Shown here piece by piece: positions 16,415 to 26,351 of a DNA stretch of 64,000 nucleotides; positions within the stretch are counted from its first letter, which is position 1; each line of letters begins with the position of its first letter. This stretch comes from Mesonia hippocampi (GTDB lineage Bacteria > Bacteroidota > Bacteroidia > Flavobacteriales > Flavobacteriaceae), in contig NZ_JACIFO010000002.1 of the NCBI RefSeq assembly GCF_014197445.1, positions 1 through 64,000 of the forward strand, given 5' to 3'. Position numbers and translations under genes: made by a program. Under the pieces are notes generated by a model. The model ran no database searches. It had not been told where the DNA came from and saw only the letters and a program-made list of their open reading frames with translations.

Positions 16415-16441
16415 TTAAACCTAATGCTCTCAAAAAAGGAT

Positions 16442-16449
16442 TACATTTG
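16442..16449 (+). promoter_or_regulatory. -7 element of the WbpM-type gene
   Basis: TACATTTG matches the Bacteroidota -7 motif 34 bases before the ATG at 16484. It is divergent from the phosphatase promoter. No obvious TTTG at -33. Confidence 0.5.
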
Positions 16450-16483
16450 CTCTTAACTGACCAAATAGATTACCCCCATATTA

Positions 16484-18412
16484 ATGAATGCTTTAAAAAA
16501 ACAGAAGGTATTTTTTACTAGGTTCTTTGTAAACCTATTTAAACCCCTTGTAAACAATTATGTAAACAGAAACATTATTCTGTTAATCGATTTAATTATC
16601 ACTTTAATCGCTGCAAAAAGCGCCTCTTTTCTAGTAGCAACAATTACCGATACGCCTTTTAACTTTTTAAAATTTCGATGGGAAATTTTGGTAATCATTC
16701 TGGTACAAGGCATTTGCTTTTTGTTATTCCGCTCTTACTCAGGACTTATACGATACTCAAATTTCAGGGATGTTATTAAGCAACTTCAAGTAACCACTAC
16801 TTCGGTTATTTTATTAATGCTTATTAATTTTCTATATGCTTTAAACTTTGGAGAAGTAATAACACCATACGCAGGAATTGTTATTTATGGTTTTATAGCG
16901 TTCTCGTTTTTATTCATCTTTAGGTTATCTGTAAAACGTGCGTATAAAATAATTCAAATCAATAAAGTTAAAGCTCAAAAAGCCTTTATTTTAGGAATAA
17001 AACCTAACGATATTTCTATGGCAGAGGGCTTCATCTCTGAAAGCAGCGAACAAGTTGAAATAATAGGTTTTGTAAATACCGAAGAGAAAATTTTACGTAA
17101 ATTAATATTCAACCTTCCCATTTATAGTTTAGAACAAATAAAAAACAGCTCTAACGCCCCTAAAAACATTATTGTTAGCGACGAAAAACTTAAAGAACTT
17201 CGCAACAGCAATAGCGACGTTATCCCCACATTACTCGACTTAAAATTTAAAATATACAAGCTCCCTGAATTACAAAACCTTGCCGAAAACAACAAGCAAC
17301 CCTCTGGCGCTTTAAAAGAAATAAAAATAGAAGATTTACTACAACGAAATCCTATAAAATTAAACAACGAAAAATTATTTGATTTATATAAAAACAAAAC
17401 CATCCTTGTAACAGGAGCTGCTGGATCTATAGGAAGTGAAATTGTAAAACAGGTAATCCGATTTAAACCTAAAAAAATACTTCTGTTGGACCAAGCAGAA
17501 ACCCCTTTACACGAACTGTGTATTTGTTTAAATAAATTTTACCCAGAAATAGGTTACGAAAAAATTGTCGCTAACGTCCGTGATAAAAAACGCCTAAAAG
17601 ATGTTTTTACCACTCATCAGCCTCAAGTAGTATTTCACGGTGCCGCATATAAGCATGTCCCAATGATGGAAGAAAACCCGATAGAGGCACTTAGTGTAAA
17701 CTTTCAAGGCTCTAGAAACCTTGCTGACTTAGCCACAAAACACAAGGTAGAAAACTTTGTATTTATCTCTACCGATAAGGCAGTAAACCCCACCAATATT
17801 ATGGGAGCATCTAAACGCTCCGCAGAGCTTTACATACAATCACTCGCACACAAAAACAATCACAATACCACTTTTATAACCACTAGGTTTGGAAATGTAT
17901 TAGGCTCAAACGGCTCGGTAATCCCACATTTTAAAAAGCAAATTCGTGAAAATGGCCCTGTAACCGTAACGCATCCCGAAATAACTCGTTATTTTATGAC
18001 TATTGATGAAGCCTGCCAACTTGTACTAGAAGCTGGCGCCATGGGAAAAGGAGGCGAAATTTTTGTTTTTGACATGGGCTCTCCAGTAAAAATACTAGAC
18101 CTTGCAAAACACATGATTCGATTAACAGGACTTGTTCCTGGAAAAGATATCGAAATTGAGATAACAGGCTTGCGTCCAGGAGAAAAATTATACGAAGAGC
18201 TACTTGCAGACAAAGAAACAACCCTGCCTACACATCATGAAAAAATAATGATTGCCCAAGCTACTCATGAATTTAACGAAACTAAAATAAACCTTTTAAG
18301 CAATCTTTTAGAATTGGTAAAAACCAATAATGCAGACAAAGCGATAGAAGCATTACACCTATTGGTACCAGAATACCAACCTGCTAGCTTAGACGAACAA
18401 TTAAAAGCTTAA
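16484..18412 (+). CDS. Membrane-bound UDP-HexNAc 4,6-dehydratase (WbpM/PglF/CapD type)
   Basis: Makes UDP-4-keto-6-deoxy-HexNAc for polysaccharide or glycan. It has 642 residues: four hydrophobic segments in the first about 155 residues, a CoA-binding-like domain, then an SDR domain from about 305 with TGAAGSIGSE and the FHGAAYKHVPMMEENP motif. The catalytic site reads STDKAVNP followed by MGASK, so it has the S-M-K triad of the long WbpM branch in place of Tyr. Transcribed away from the export genes and ends at a strong terminator. Confidence 0.94.
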   Translation: MNALKKQKVFFTRFFVNLFKPLVNNYVNRNIILLIDLIITLIAAKSASFLVATITDTPFNFLKFRWEILVIILVQGICFLLFRSYSGLIRYSNFRDVIKQLQVTTTSVILLMLINFLYALNFGEVITPYAGIVIYGFIAFSFLFIFRLSVKRAYKIIQINKVKAQKAFILGIKPNDISMAEGFISESSEQVEIIGFVNTEEKILRKLIFNLPIYSLEQIKNSSNAPKNIIVSDEKLKELRNSNSDVIPTLLDLKFKIYKLPELQNLAENNKQPSGALKEIKIEDLLQRNPIKLNNEKLFDLYKNKTILVTGAAGSIGSEIVKQVIRFKPKKILLLDQAETPLHELCICLNKFYPEIGYEKIVANVRDKKRLKDVFTTHQPQVVFHGAAYKHVPMMEENPIEALSVNFQGSRNLADLATKHKVENFVFISTDKAVNPTNIMGASKRSAELYIQSLAHKNNHNTTFITTRFGNVLGSNGSVIPHFKKQIRENGPVTVTHPEITRYFMTIDEACQLVLEAGAMGKGGEIFVFDMGSPVKILDLAKHMIRLTGLVPGKDIEIEITGLRPGEKLYEELLADKETTLPTHHEKIMIAQATHEFNETKINLLSNLLELVKTNNADKAIEALHLLVPEYQPASLDEQLKA

Positions 18413-18430
18413 CCAATAAGCTACAAAATA

Positions 18431-18466
18431 AAAAAAACCGAGTTGAAAATTCAACTCGGTTTTTTT
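18431..18466. terminator. Bidirectional terminator
   Basis: A 16-bp inverted repeat (ACCGAGTTGA core) with a four-base loop and a T-run on each strand. It lies between the WbpM-type gene and the oppositely transcribed tRNA-Gln and can end both. Confidence 0.9.
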
Positions 18467-18467
18467 G

Positions 18468-18540
18468 TTGGCCTACTAGGGCTCGAACCTAGACTCTTCT
18501 GAACCAAAATCAGACGTGTTGCCAGTTACACCATAGGCCA
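18468..18540 (-). tRNA. trnQ: tRNA-Gln (anticodon TTG)
   Basis: On the minus strand: acceptor TGGCCTA pairs with TAGGCCA, anticodon stem TCTGA/TCAGA encloses TTTTGGT with anticodon TTG, and the T-arm TAGGTTCGAGCCCTA is canonical. U1-A72 is typical of glutamine tRNA. The 3' CCA is not encoded. Confidence 0.95.
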
Positions 18541-18555
18541 TCATGTTTGCGGTTG

Positions 18556-18586
18556 CAAATATAATACAAACTTTGTTTTCACCAAA
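18556..18586 (-). promoter_or_regulatory. Promoter of tRNA-Gln
   Basis: The complement of 18556-18563 is TATATTTG and of 18583-18586 is TTTG, exactly 19 bases apart. It ends 15 bases before the mature tRNA 5' end. Confidence 0.65.
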
Positions 18587-18716
18587 ATAAAAAGAAAAAA
18601 ATTTTAGAATATTTTTTGTTTTACAGGCAAGCCTCATTGCATATTTATTCTTAAATTCGTCCCTTAATGGCTAGTCGCAAATAAATTAACCTAATTATAA
18701 GCGTAGAAAATACAGC

Positions 18717-21700
18717 ATGAAAGAATTAAATTTTAAAAAATGGAACTTGATTTTGGGATGGACCTGTTTTGCCATTGCCCTTTTTGTATATGCTCTAACG
18801 GTACAACCCACCGCAAGTTTTTGGGATGCTGGCGAATACATTTCTACTGCTTCTAAACTTCAAGTAGGACACCCTCCTGGAGCGCCATTGTACCAAATGA
18901 TAGGAGCCTTCTTTTCTGTATTTGCACCAGAGCCTTCGCAAATTGCTTTAGTAATCAATATGGTTTCTGCCCTATCTAGTGCTTTTACCATACTTTTTAT
19001 GTTTTGGTCTATTACCTTATTGATTAGAAAAATAACCGGCCCTACCAATACCCTTAACAATGCTCAAAAAATAGCTATTTTAGGAAGCGCAAGCGTTGGA
19101 GCACTTGCCTTTGCTTTTACCGACAGCTTCTGGTTTAGCGCAGTAGAAGCAGAAGTTTACGCCATGGCAAGCTGTATTTTAGCAATAATGTTTTATTTAG
19201 GCTTATTATGGGAAAGAGATTTATTTACCCCAAGAGGAAACCGTTGGCTTATTTTAATTTCGTTAATTATAGGTTTAAGCTTTGGGGTACACTTTATGGG
19301 CCTACTTACCATCCCGGCAATAGGTTTTCTATATTATTTTAAAACTACACCCAAGGTTACGCTAAAAAACTTTGTGCTTGCCAATATTATTATTGTAGGG
19401 GTTTTGATGTTTATTTTTAAGTTCCTCCTTCCATATTCACTTACATTTTTCGCAAAATCAGAAATATTTTTCATCAACACGATAGGGCTTCCTTTCCATT
19501 CGGGTACCTTTATTGCAGCTTTAGTGTTAGTTGCTGCTTTCTATTTCCTATTAAAATTCACTAAAAGGAAAAATTACCCTCAACTAAATACTATTGTACT
19601 TTGTATACTGTTTATTTTTATTGGTTTCTCTTCCTGGATAATGCTTCCTATCCGATCTAATGCAGGAACTGTAATTAACGAAAATAGCCCGGATGACGCA
19701 CAAGAACTATTAGCTTACTATAACCGTGAACAATATGGGGAAACCAAACTTTTCTATGGGCCTCAATTTACCGATATGTTTGCAGGTTTAGATAAGGACA
19801 GGCCTTTTGTGGACGATAAACCTAAGTATGAAGAAAACAAAGAAACGGGGAAATATGAAATCATCAATCAATGGAAAAACGCTAAACAGAATTCTAGCGA
19901 TGAGCATAAAGCTTTCCTCCCTCGACTTTGGAGTCCGGACCACATGGCTAACTACCTAATGTACACAGGTCCACTAGAATTTACCGTTAAACCTGAATTT
20001 CAGTCAGAACAAGATTTACATGCTACGATAGCGGAATTTAAAAAAGCCTTTGCTTTGGGCGAAATAGGCAACGATGAATACATAAGTTTCCTTACGCAAC
20101 TAGCTCCTTATATAGACATTGAAAAACCCTCTGCAGCAGCCAACTTTAGGTATTTATTTGAGTACCAAATTGGATACATGTACTGGCGATACTTTATGTG
20201 GAATTTTGTTGGAAAACAAAACGACATCCAAGGTAATATGGATAACTTTAATGGGAATTGGCTTAGCGGGATTAAATTTATCGATGAAATGCGCTTAGGC
20301 CCACAAGATAATTTACCTACTACTGTAAAAAATAACGAAGGGCGTAACACGTATTTCTTCTTACCCTTGATTCTGGGAATTATCGGATTATTATTCCACC
20401 TAAAAAAGGATCAGAAAAACTTTTGGGTACTGCTCGTATTTTTTCTTTTTACAGGTATAGCCCTTAAAATATACCTCAACGAGCGTCCTTTTGAACCTCG
20501 TGAACGCGACTATGCATTGGTTGGTTCCTTTTATGTGTTTGCCATGTGGATAGGCTTTGGTGTTTATGCTATTTTCGACAAACTTCGTCATAAAATAAGT
20601 CCGAAGTTATTAGCCCCAGGAATAAGCATTATTGCCTTATTGGCAGTGCCTGGCATTTTAATTTCTCAAAACTGGGACGACCATAACCGTTCTTACCGAA
20701 ATACCGCCAATGCAATGGCAAAAATGTATTTAGATTCTGTTGATGAAAATGCCATTTTATTTACCATTGGAGACAACGATACCTTTGCACTTTGGTATGC
20801 ACAAGAAATAGAAGGCTACAGGACAGATGTGCGTGTAATTAACACCAGTTTATTTGCCACCGATTGGTATATCGACCAGATGCGAAGAGCTGCTTACAAA
20901 AGTCCTCCTGTAAAAACAAGCCTAGAGCTTAAAGATTACCAGTACGGAACAAACGAGTACGTTCGTTATTCTAAAGATACCCGGGTTAGAGATACCATGC
21001 TTATTTCTAATTGGCTAAAATATATTAAGAGCGATAACCCGAGTACGAAAGCAGAAATGCAAAACAATATTGTTATCAATACATTTCCTACAAAAAGCAT
21101 ACGTATTCCTGTAAGCGCCACCAATGCTATTGAATATGGGATTGTAGATAAAAAGGACCGTGATAATATTGTTCCTTACATCGATTTGGAAATAGACCAA
21201 AACATGCTCTACAAACATCGGTTACTAATGTTAGATGTTGTAGCTAACACCGATTGGAAACGCCCTATATACTTTACAGGCGGTAGTTTTAGCAATGGCG
21301 ATTACCTTTGGATGAAAGATTACCTGCAATTAGATGGTCTTGCGTATAAGCTGGTTCCTATAAAAACACCTATAGACCCAAGAAATCCTTATGAAATGGG
21401 ACGAATAGATACAGAAAAAATGTATGATATTGTTACTAAATGGGATTGGGGAAATAATGGAAAACCAGAAATGTACCACGATGTAGAAAGCCGCAGGCAG
21501 GCCATTACTTACCGCTCAAATCTTGCTAGATTGGTAGATAACCTTCTCGAGGAAAAAGACAGCCTAAGGGCAAAAGAAATTCTAGACTTAGGCATGGAAA
21601 AAACACCTGTAGAGAAGTTTGGGTATTACACGCTATTAGATCCTTTTATTAATGGATACTATGAAATAGGAGAAACCGAAAAAGCGCGAGAAATATGGCA

Positions 21701-22040
21701 TAAATCTGCAAAATTCTACCAAGAACAACTGGATTATTTTAGTACGCTTCCGCTAGATTGGCAGTATAAATACGGACAAGAAATTATCAACAACATAGAA
21801 TTGTACCGAAGCCTAGTAGACTTACTTATTATCCACCAGGACGAGAAAATTGTAAAACAAAAAGCCGAAGAGTTTAACAAGTATTTAAAGAAGTTTAAAC
21901 ACTTCTATACGGACGAGGAGCAAAATGAAGAACAGCTCAACAACCTAGATTCTTCTTTACAAAGAGAGCTTAATCAAAATCAGTTATTAGATACAACAAG
22001 TACAGCAACACCGGAGGGAAATACCTCTCCGGCGTTGTAA
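18717..22040 (+). CDS. DUF2723 membrane protein (GT-C-like, TMEM260-related)
   Basis: It has 1107 residues. The amino half has about a dozen hydrophobic segments with the family signature WDAGEYISTA then VGHPPGAPLYQ near residues 35-60, resembling GT-C glycosyltransferases; the acidic WDAGEY loop is the probable catalytic site. The C-terminal 400 residues are soluble, with GDNDTFALWYAQE, and end in helical repeat-like segments. DUF2723 proteins are related to the eukaryotic TMEM260 O-mannosyltransferase, so a role in protein O-glycosylation is plausible but not shown here. The next gene is convergent and ends 3 bases away. Confidence 0.85.
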   Translation: MKELNFKKWNLILGWTCFAIALFVYALTVQPTASFWDAGEYISTASKLQVGHPPGAPLYQMIGAFFSVFAPEPSQIALVINMVSALSSAFTILFMFWSITLLIRKITGPTNTLNNAQKIAILGSASVGALAFAFTDSFWFSAVEAEVYAMASCILAIMFYLGLLWERDLFTPRGNRWLILISLIIGLSFGVHFMGLLTIPAIGFLYYFKTTPKVTLKNFVLANIIIVGVLMFIFKFLLPYSLTFFAKSEIFFINTIGLPFHSGTFIAALVLVAAFYFLLKFTKRKNYPQLNTIVLCILFIFIGFSSWIMLPIRSNAGTVINENSPDDAQELLAYYNREQYGETKLFYGPQFTDMFAGLDKDRPFVDDKPKYEENKETGKYEIINQWKNAKQNSSDEHKAFLPRLWSPDHMANYLMYTGPLEFTVKPEFQSEQDLHATIAEFKKAFALGEIGNDEYISFLTQLAPYIDIEKPSAAANFRYLFEYQIGYMYWRYFMWNFVGKQNDIQGNMDNFNGNWLSGIKFIDEMRLGPQDNLPTTVKNNEGRNTYFFLPLILGIIGLLFHLKKDQKNFWVLLVFFLFTGIALKIYLNERPFEPRERDYALVGSFYVFAMWIGFGVYAIFDKLRHKISPKLLAPGISIIALLAVPGILISQNWDDHNRSYRNTANAMAKMYLDSVDENAILFTIGDNDTFALWYAQEIEGYRTDVRVINTSLFATDWYIDQMRRAAYKSPPVKTSLELKDYQYGTNEYVRYSKDTRVRDTMLISNWLKYIKSDNPSTKAEMQNNIVINTFPTKSIRIPVSATNAIEYGIVDKKDRDNIVPYIDLEIDQNMLYKHRLLMLDVVANTDWKRPIYFTGGSFSNGDYLWMKDYLQLDGLAYKLVPIKTPIDPRNPYEMGRIDTEKMYDIVTKWDWGNNGKPEMYHDVESRRQAITYRSNLARLVDNLLEEKDSLRAKEILDLGMEKTPVEKFGYYTLLDPFINGYYEIGETEKAREIWHKSAKFYQEQLDYFSTLPLDWQYKYGQEIINNIELYRSLVDLLIIHQDEKIVKQKAEEFNKYLKKFKHFYTDEEQNEEQLNNLDSSLQRELNQNQLLDTTSTATPEGNTSPAL

Positions 22041-22043
22041 ACT

Positions 22044-22340
22044 TTATTTAAAATCGTTAAGCATTTTTACCAAAGTTTTACTTTGCTGCTTTCCGCTTTG
22101 CCTCCATACCATTTCGCCATTTTTATAAATTAGCAATGTAGGTACACTTTGGATACGCAATGCTTTTGCCAGCTCTATATTTTCTTGGGCGTTTATTCGT
22201 ATAATTTTAACGCCTCCTTCTAAAGAGCCTGCTACTTTTTTTAAAATAGCGTGCATATTAGTTGCCTCTTCGCTAGCAGTTGTATAGAAAGTAAACAGTA
22301 CCGTTTTTTCTCCTTTTATTAAGTCTCCAAATTTCGTCAT
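22044..22340 (-). CDS. Thioredoxin-fold protein lacking the CxxC active site
   Basis: It has 98 residues. The fold is recognised from LFTFYTTASEEATNM, IIRINAQENIELAKALRIQSVPTLLIY with the cis-proline, and KNGEMVWRQSG. Where thioredoxins have WCGPC this protein has TTASEEA, with no cysteine anywhere, so it cannot act as a disulfide reductase. A scaffold, chaperone or binding role is possible. It converges with the DUF2723 gene with 3 bases between stops. Confidence 0.82.
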   Translation of the reverse strand: MTKFGDLIKGEKTVLFTFYTTASEEATNMHAILKKVAGSLEGGVKIIRINAQENIELAKALRIQSVPTLLIYKNGEMVWRQSGKQQSKTLVKMLNDFK

Positions 22341-22493
22341 ATATAAATCAAATCTTTACTAAAGAACTCCTACTTCACACTTTTATTTTCCAACAAGCAA
22401 AAAGTAAGGTCAAACTGAAAAGATAAAAGTAATGTAGTGGTTGTAGAATAGCAAAAACTTTAAATTTCTATTAAGAAAATACTATTGGTTAGT

Positions 22494-23717
22494 TTAGGCA
22501 ACATCAGGCTTTTTTCTGCGTAATTTAATCACTGTAATTTCAGGCCAAATACCTACCCTACCTGGGTAAGCTAAATAGCCAAAGCCTCTGTTTACATTAA
22601 TAAACCTGTTCATTTCTTGGTAAATACCCGCCCAATTTTTATAACGGTATTGTACGGGACTCCATTTTACCCAACCAGGAATTTCTATCCCAAACTGCAT
22701 TCCGTGTGTATGTCCACTCAAGGTAAGCTGATAATTTTGTTTGTCGCTTTTAATTTTTTCTTGCCAATATGATGGGTCATGACTAAGAAGTATTTTAAAA
22801 TCCTTTGGATTTATACCTTTAGAAGCTTTATCGGCATCTCCGTGTTTTACAAACCCTCCTGTTCCCCAATTTTCTACTCCTACTATTGCGATTTTTTCTT
22901 GTGCACGCTCTATCCACCTATGTTCATTAAGAAGCAACTCCCAACCCATTTCTTTTTGGATTGCTTTTAGCCTTGTTAAGTTTTCAGCTTTAGCTTTGGT
23001 TGAATTCCAATTTACATAATCGCCATAATCATGATTCCCTAATACCGAAAAAACACCATCCTTTGCTTTTAAATTTTTAAAAACATGTTTCCAATCTTCA
23101 AGTTCATCGGCAAGATTATTAACCAGGTCTCCTGTAAAAAAAACAGCATCGCTTTGTTGTTTATTAATTAAATCTACAGCGTAATTTATCTTCTCGATAT
23201 TATCTAAACTCCCCGAATGAATATCGCTAATTTGAGTGATTTGATAATTATCAAAAGCCGCAGGTAAATCGTCAAACTCAATCTCGTAAGTAAGCACTTG
23301 GTAGTTATACCTTCCTTTATACATCCCGTATAATAGAGAAGAAAAAGGAAGCGCCGCTACCGCCAATGCCATTTGGCTAATAAACTTACGCCGAGAAGGC
23401 AAGTGGGTGCTTTTTTTTCTTGAAATAGAAATTGCTTTGGTTACAAACCTTGTTCCGTCTTCCAACAACAAGAAAAACACCAAGATTAACATAAGCGATA
23501 TAACCGCCAGCAACACTCCAAAAGCATAGGCTCTATTCCCGCTTAACACATGCCCTGTAGCGGGTTGTAAAAACCAATATATAAAATTAAAAAACGCCCC
23601 AATGCTTATTGCTGCATACAAAAAATACAGCCACTTTTGCTTAGTAACTGTTTTTATTGCTTGAAAACCATAAAAGGCAACTAAAGAGTATAGTATTGTA
23701 AAAAGAACCCAACGCAT
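22494..23717 (-). CDS. Membrane-anchored metallophosphoesterase (YaeI/YkuE type)
   Basis: It has 407 residues. Four hydrophobic segments lie in the first about 130 residues, then a calcineurin-like domain with all metal motifs: DIHSGSLDN, GDLVNN, GNHDYGDY, SHDPSYW and GHTHGMQFG. YkuE/YaeI relatives act on phospholipids or envelope phosphoesters; the substrate here is unknown. It stands alone, transcribed leftward. Confidence 0.9.
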   Translation of the reverse strand: MRWVLFTILYSLVAFYGFQAIKTVTKQKWLYFLYAAISIGAFFNFIYWFLQPATGHVLSGNRAYAFGVLLAVISLMLILVFFLLLEDGTRFVTKAISISRKKSTHLPSRRKFISQMALAVAALPFSSLLYGMYKGRYNYQVLTYEIEFDDLPAAFDNYQITQISDIHSGSLDNIEKINYAVDLINKQQSDAVFFTGDLVNNLADELEDWKHVFKNLKAKDGVFSVLGNHDYGDYVNWNSTKAKAENLTRLKAIQKEMGWELLLNEHRWIERAQEKIAIVGVENWGTGGFVKHGDADKASKGINPKDFKILLSHDPSYWQEKIKSDKQNYQLTLSGHTHGMQFGIEIPGWVKWSPVQYRYKNWAGIYQEMNRFINVNRGFGYLAYPGRVGIWPEITVIKLRRKKPDVA

Positions 23718-23826
23718 AATTAGCTAAACTTAAACTGCAAAATTACATTTATAGCAGCTAGTTGGTTAGGCATTATAAATATTTAACATTCTTTAGCTTA
23801 TTCTATTATCCTTTTTCTAAATAGGT

Positions 23827-24486
23827 TTAACCTAACTTTTCTCCTTCTATGATAAAAAAAGGTCTTCTTACCCATTGCCCGTCTTTACTTTTTACATCTT
23901 CCGAATAATCAATTGAACTTACAGCAACAAAGCCTGCATTTTTAAAAAAGGTTTTTATGCTTGCTTTCGAATAAAAAGTGAAGCCTTTTTGGGTAAACGG
24001 AAGTTGCTCCCCAAACTCCTTTGCTATGCATGCAATTACCAATTGCCCTTTAGGTTTTAATACACGAAAAATTTCGTTAAAATACTGCTGAGGATTCTCC
24101 CAAAAGTAAAGCGTATTAGTCGTAAAACAATGTGTGAAATAATTTTCAGTAAACTGCAATTTCCCTTTACCATCAACCTGTAAAAAATCGGCTTTTTGTT
24201 GTGCCACATAGGTTTTATTAACTAGGTTAGCCTCTGTCACCATCGCCTTAGAAATATCTATTCCCATATAATGCTTTACCGCTAATTCCCGAAAAAGAAA
24301 AGCTAGATGTTTGGCATTTCCAAAACCTATTTCTAATACCTGAGCTGAAGTTTCTGCCTTAAGATTTTCTATGGTTGTTTTTATCATATTTTCGTTAGAG
24401 GCAAACATTGTATCAGCTACTTCCTTTGCCCTTTCTCCCGAAGGACATTTAAGTTGTTCTGCTAATTCTAAGTATTCCTTTTCCAT
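23827..24486 (-). CDS. Class I SAM-dependent methyltransferase
   Basis: It has 219 residues. SAM-binding motif I is VLEIGFGNAKHL, motif II region MGIDISKAMV, and motif IV-like HCFTTNTLYFW with KPKGQLVIACI afterwards. Substrate unknown. It starts 6 bases after the alpha/beta hydrolase stop and is the last gene of a four-gene leftward cluster with that hydrolase, a siderophore-interacting protein and a cupin. Confidence 0.88.
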   Translation of the reverse strand: MEKEYLELAEQLKCPSGERAKEVADTMFASNENMIKTTIENLKAETSAQVLEIGFGNAKHLAFLFRELAVKHYMGIDISKAMVTEANLVNKTYVAQQKADFLQVDGKGKLQFTENYFTHCFTTNTLYFWENPQQYFNEIFRVLKPKGQLVIACIAKEFGEQLPFTQKGFTFYSKASIKTFFKNAGFVAVSSIDYSEDVKSKDGQWVRRPFFIIEGEKLG

Positions 24487-24492
24487 TATTTT

Positions 24493-25455
24493 TTAATTCA
24501 TTAATAAATGATTTTTAATAATTTGAGCCGTTTCTTTCTTATGAGAAATCAATCCGCCATGCCCTGCTCCTTCTATTTGCCTTGTAGTTGCTTTAGGAAC
24601 TTTGTTTTTCATCTCTATTATTATGTTGGGATAAACAACCAAAGAATCATCGCCCCCAATAAGGGTAATCTTTCCTGAAAAATTTATTAAGTTTTCGGGC
24701 TGAATATTAAGGCGCGCAACATCGTTAGATTGGTCTAACCAAGTTCTATAGCTTGCTAGTATTGTGCTTCTTGCGCGTGCATCAAAAAGATTTTCCCAAC
24801 TTCCTTCTCCAAAAGCAACTTTTTCTATAAAACGGATAGTTCCTTCTTCTATACTACCTGAATTCAGTAAAGCCTTTGCCGCTAGCATCTCCGATTTAAT
24901 TGTAGTTAATGATTGCTGATAGGAAGGATTCTCTTTCAACAATCCAAATATTGGAGGCTCATACAACACAAGACTTTTTACGCTGTCAGGATAAAGCAAA
25001 GCAAATTGTATTGCGATGTTTGCTCCGTAAGAATGCCCTACGATATGTGCTTTAGCTATGTTTAATTTTTCTATTAGCTGAGCTAAATCCTCTACATCTT
25101 TCAAAATAGATCCTTGTGCGATATCGGGTGAAGCCGCGCCATGCCCTCGCCTATCATACACTACAAATGGGTTTTTAACTTCTAGACTTTTTAGCGCTTG
25201 AGCAACAGGCAACCAAGAATGGTGATCGTCCCACGAGCCATGTATAAAAATTACAGGAACACCTTCTCCTTCTTGATAACGTATAGCCAATTGCTGCTCT
25301 CCTATAGTTATCAACCTGAGTGGATTCTCTTTTTGAAAAAGAAAATCTTCGGTTTCATTTACTAGACAAGGTTTCTCCGCTTGTGCTTGTGCTTGTGCTT
25401 TAAAATTCAGTAAAAAGGCAAATACAACTATATAAACTAGATTTATTTTTTTCAT
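24493..25455 (-). CDS. Exported alpha/beta hydrolase
   Basis: It has 320 residues. A signal peptide (KKINLVYIVVFAFLLNFKAQAQ) is followed by an alpha/beta hydrolase with oxyanion HGSWDDHHSW, VYDRRGHGAAS, nucleophile elbow GHSYGAN and the late acid/His region GGDDS and GAGHGG. Likely periplasmic esterase or peptidase-like enzyme; substrate unknown. The cleavage region is coded by a hexanucleotide tandem repeat giving AQAQAQA. Confidence 0.88.
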   Translation of the reverse strand: MKKINLVYIVVFAFLLNFKAQAQAQAEKPCLVNETEDFLFQKENPLRLITIGEQQLAIRYQEGEGVPVIFIHGSWDDHHSWLPVAQALKSLEVKNPFVVYDRRGHGAASPDIAQGSILKDVEDLAQLIEKLNIAKAHIVGHSYGANIAIQFALLYPDSVKSLVLYEPPIFGLLKENPSYQQSLTTIKSEMLAAKALLNSGSIEEGTIRFIEKVAFGEGSWENLFDARARSTILASYRTWLDQSNDVARLNIQPENLINFSGKITLIGGDDSLVVYPNIIIEMKNKVPKATTRQIEGAGHGGLISHKKETAQIIKNHLLMN

Positions 25456-25517
25456 ATTACATTATTTTACATGCTACTTAAAATAAACTGTTTCTGCTTC
25501 TCCATAGCATAGCGTTT

Positions 25518-26348
25518 TTAAATGGTTTCTTTTTCTTTTTGACGTTCAGAAACCGATTTATCTTCTGCTACACCAGATTTCCAATAAGAATATGCATAGA
25601 GTTCATCACGGTTCCAGCTTTTTTCTTTTCGTAAATAATGGCGTATTTTTTTTACTGCCGAAAATTCTGCTGCCACATAAGCAAACCTATTTTCCTCTGG
25701 AAGTTGAAGCTTTTTAACCTCCTCAGGAAGTCTACTCTCGCCTAAATGGGTTTTTTGATGCAACCAAGTATAATTAACAGTTGCACGGGTAGAAAAAATT
25801 TGCTCGTCTGCTTTGTCGTAAACCTCTAGAATGCAAGTAACTTTTGCCTCGCTAGGTAAATCTTCTAAAATTGAAGCCAACACAGGAAGCGCAGTAGCAT
25901 CACCTACCAGTATGTAGTGTTCTGCAAACGGGTACAATTCACTTTTTCCGTTTTTCATTAACACTCCCAAAACATCTCCCTTTTGAGCTGTAAGCGCCCA
26001 GTTAGAAGCAGGACCTTCCTCGGCATTTTCTCCATGAATTACAAAATCTATCCAGATTTTATTAGCTTCAAGGTCTATTCCTCGATGGGTATAGGTACGA
26101 ATAAAAGGACGCACCTCTTCTGGCGGTTGTATCCATTGCATTTGTTCATAATCAAAAGTAGGAAAATGTATTGCTGTACATCCCTTAGGCGGAATCATAA
26201 TTTTATTATTTACTCCTACTGTGGTATTCGCAAACTTATAAATGTTTTCGCCTGTAAGATACACCCGTAAATAATGTGGGGTTATTAACTCCTTTCTGGT
26301 AACGTACAATTGTTCTTGGATGGTTTTTATCTCCTTAGTAGCTTCCAT
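25518..26348 (-). CDS. Siderophore-interacting protein (ferric-siderophore reductase family)
   Basis: It has 276 residues. N-terminal FAD-binding barrel with RPFIRTYTHRG, the PASNWA motif of the SIP family, then a ferredoxin-reductase-like C-terminus (LVGDATALPVL and WNRDELYAYSYWKSG). Members reduce ferric siderophores in the cytoplasm to release iron. No siderophore receptor or synthesis gene is near, so it may serve xenosiderophores. It starts 3 bases after the stop that the upstream cupin would have if its frameshift were repaired. Confidence 0.9.
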   Translation of the reverse strand: MEATKEIKTIQEQLYVTRKELITPHYLRVYLTGENIYKFANTTVGVNNKIMIPPKGCTAIHFPTFDYEQMQWIQPPEEVRPFIRTYTHRGIDLEANKIWIDFVIHGENAEEGPASNWALTAQKGDVLGVLMKNGKSELYPFAEHYILVGDATALPVLASILEDLPSEAKVTCILEVYDKADEQIFSTRATVNYTWLHQKTHLGESRLPEEVKKLQLPEENRFAYVAAEFSAVKKIRHYLRKEKSWNRDELYAYSYWKSGVAEDKSVSERQKEKETI

Positions 26349-26351
26349 AAT

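Noticed and set aside
18860-21218. Minus-strand frames within the DUF2723 gene
   Set aside because: Shadow frames of a long A/T-rich membrane gene with no supporting features.
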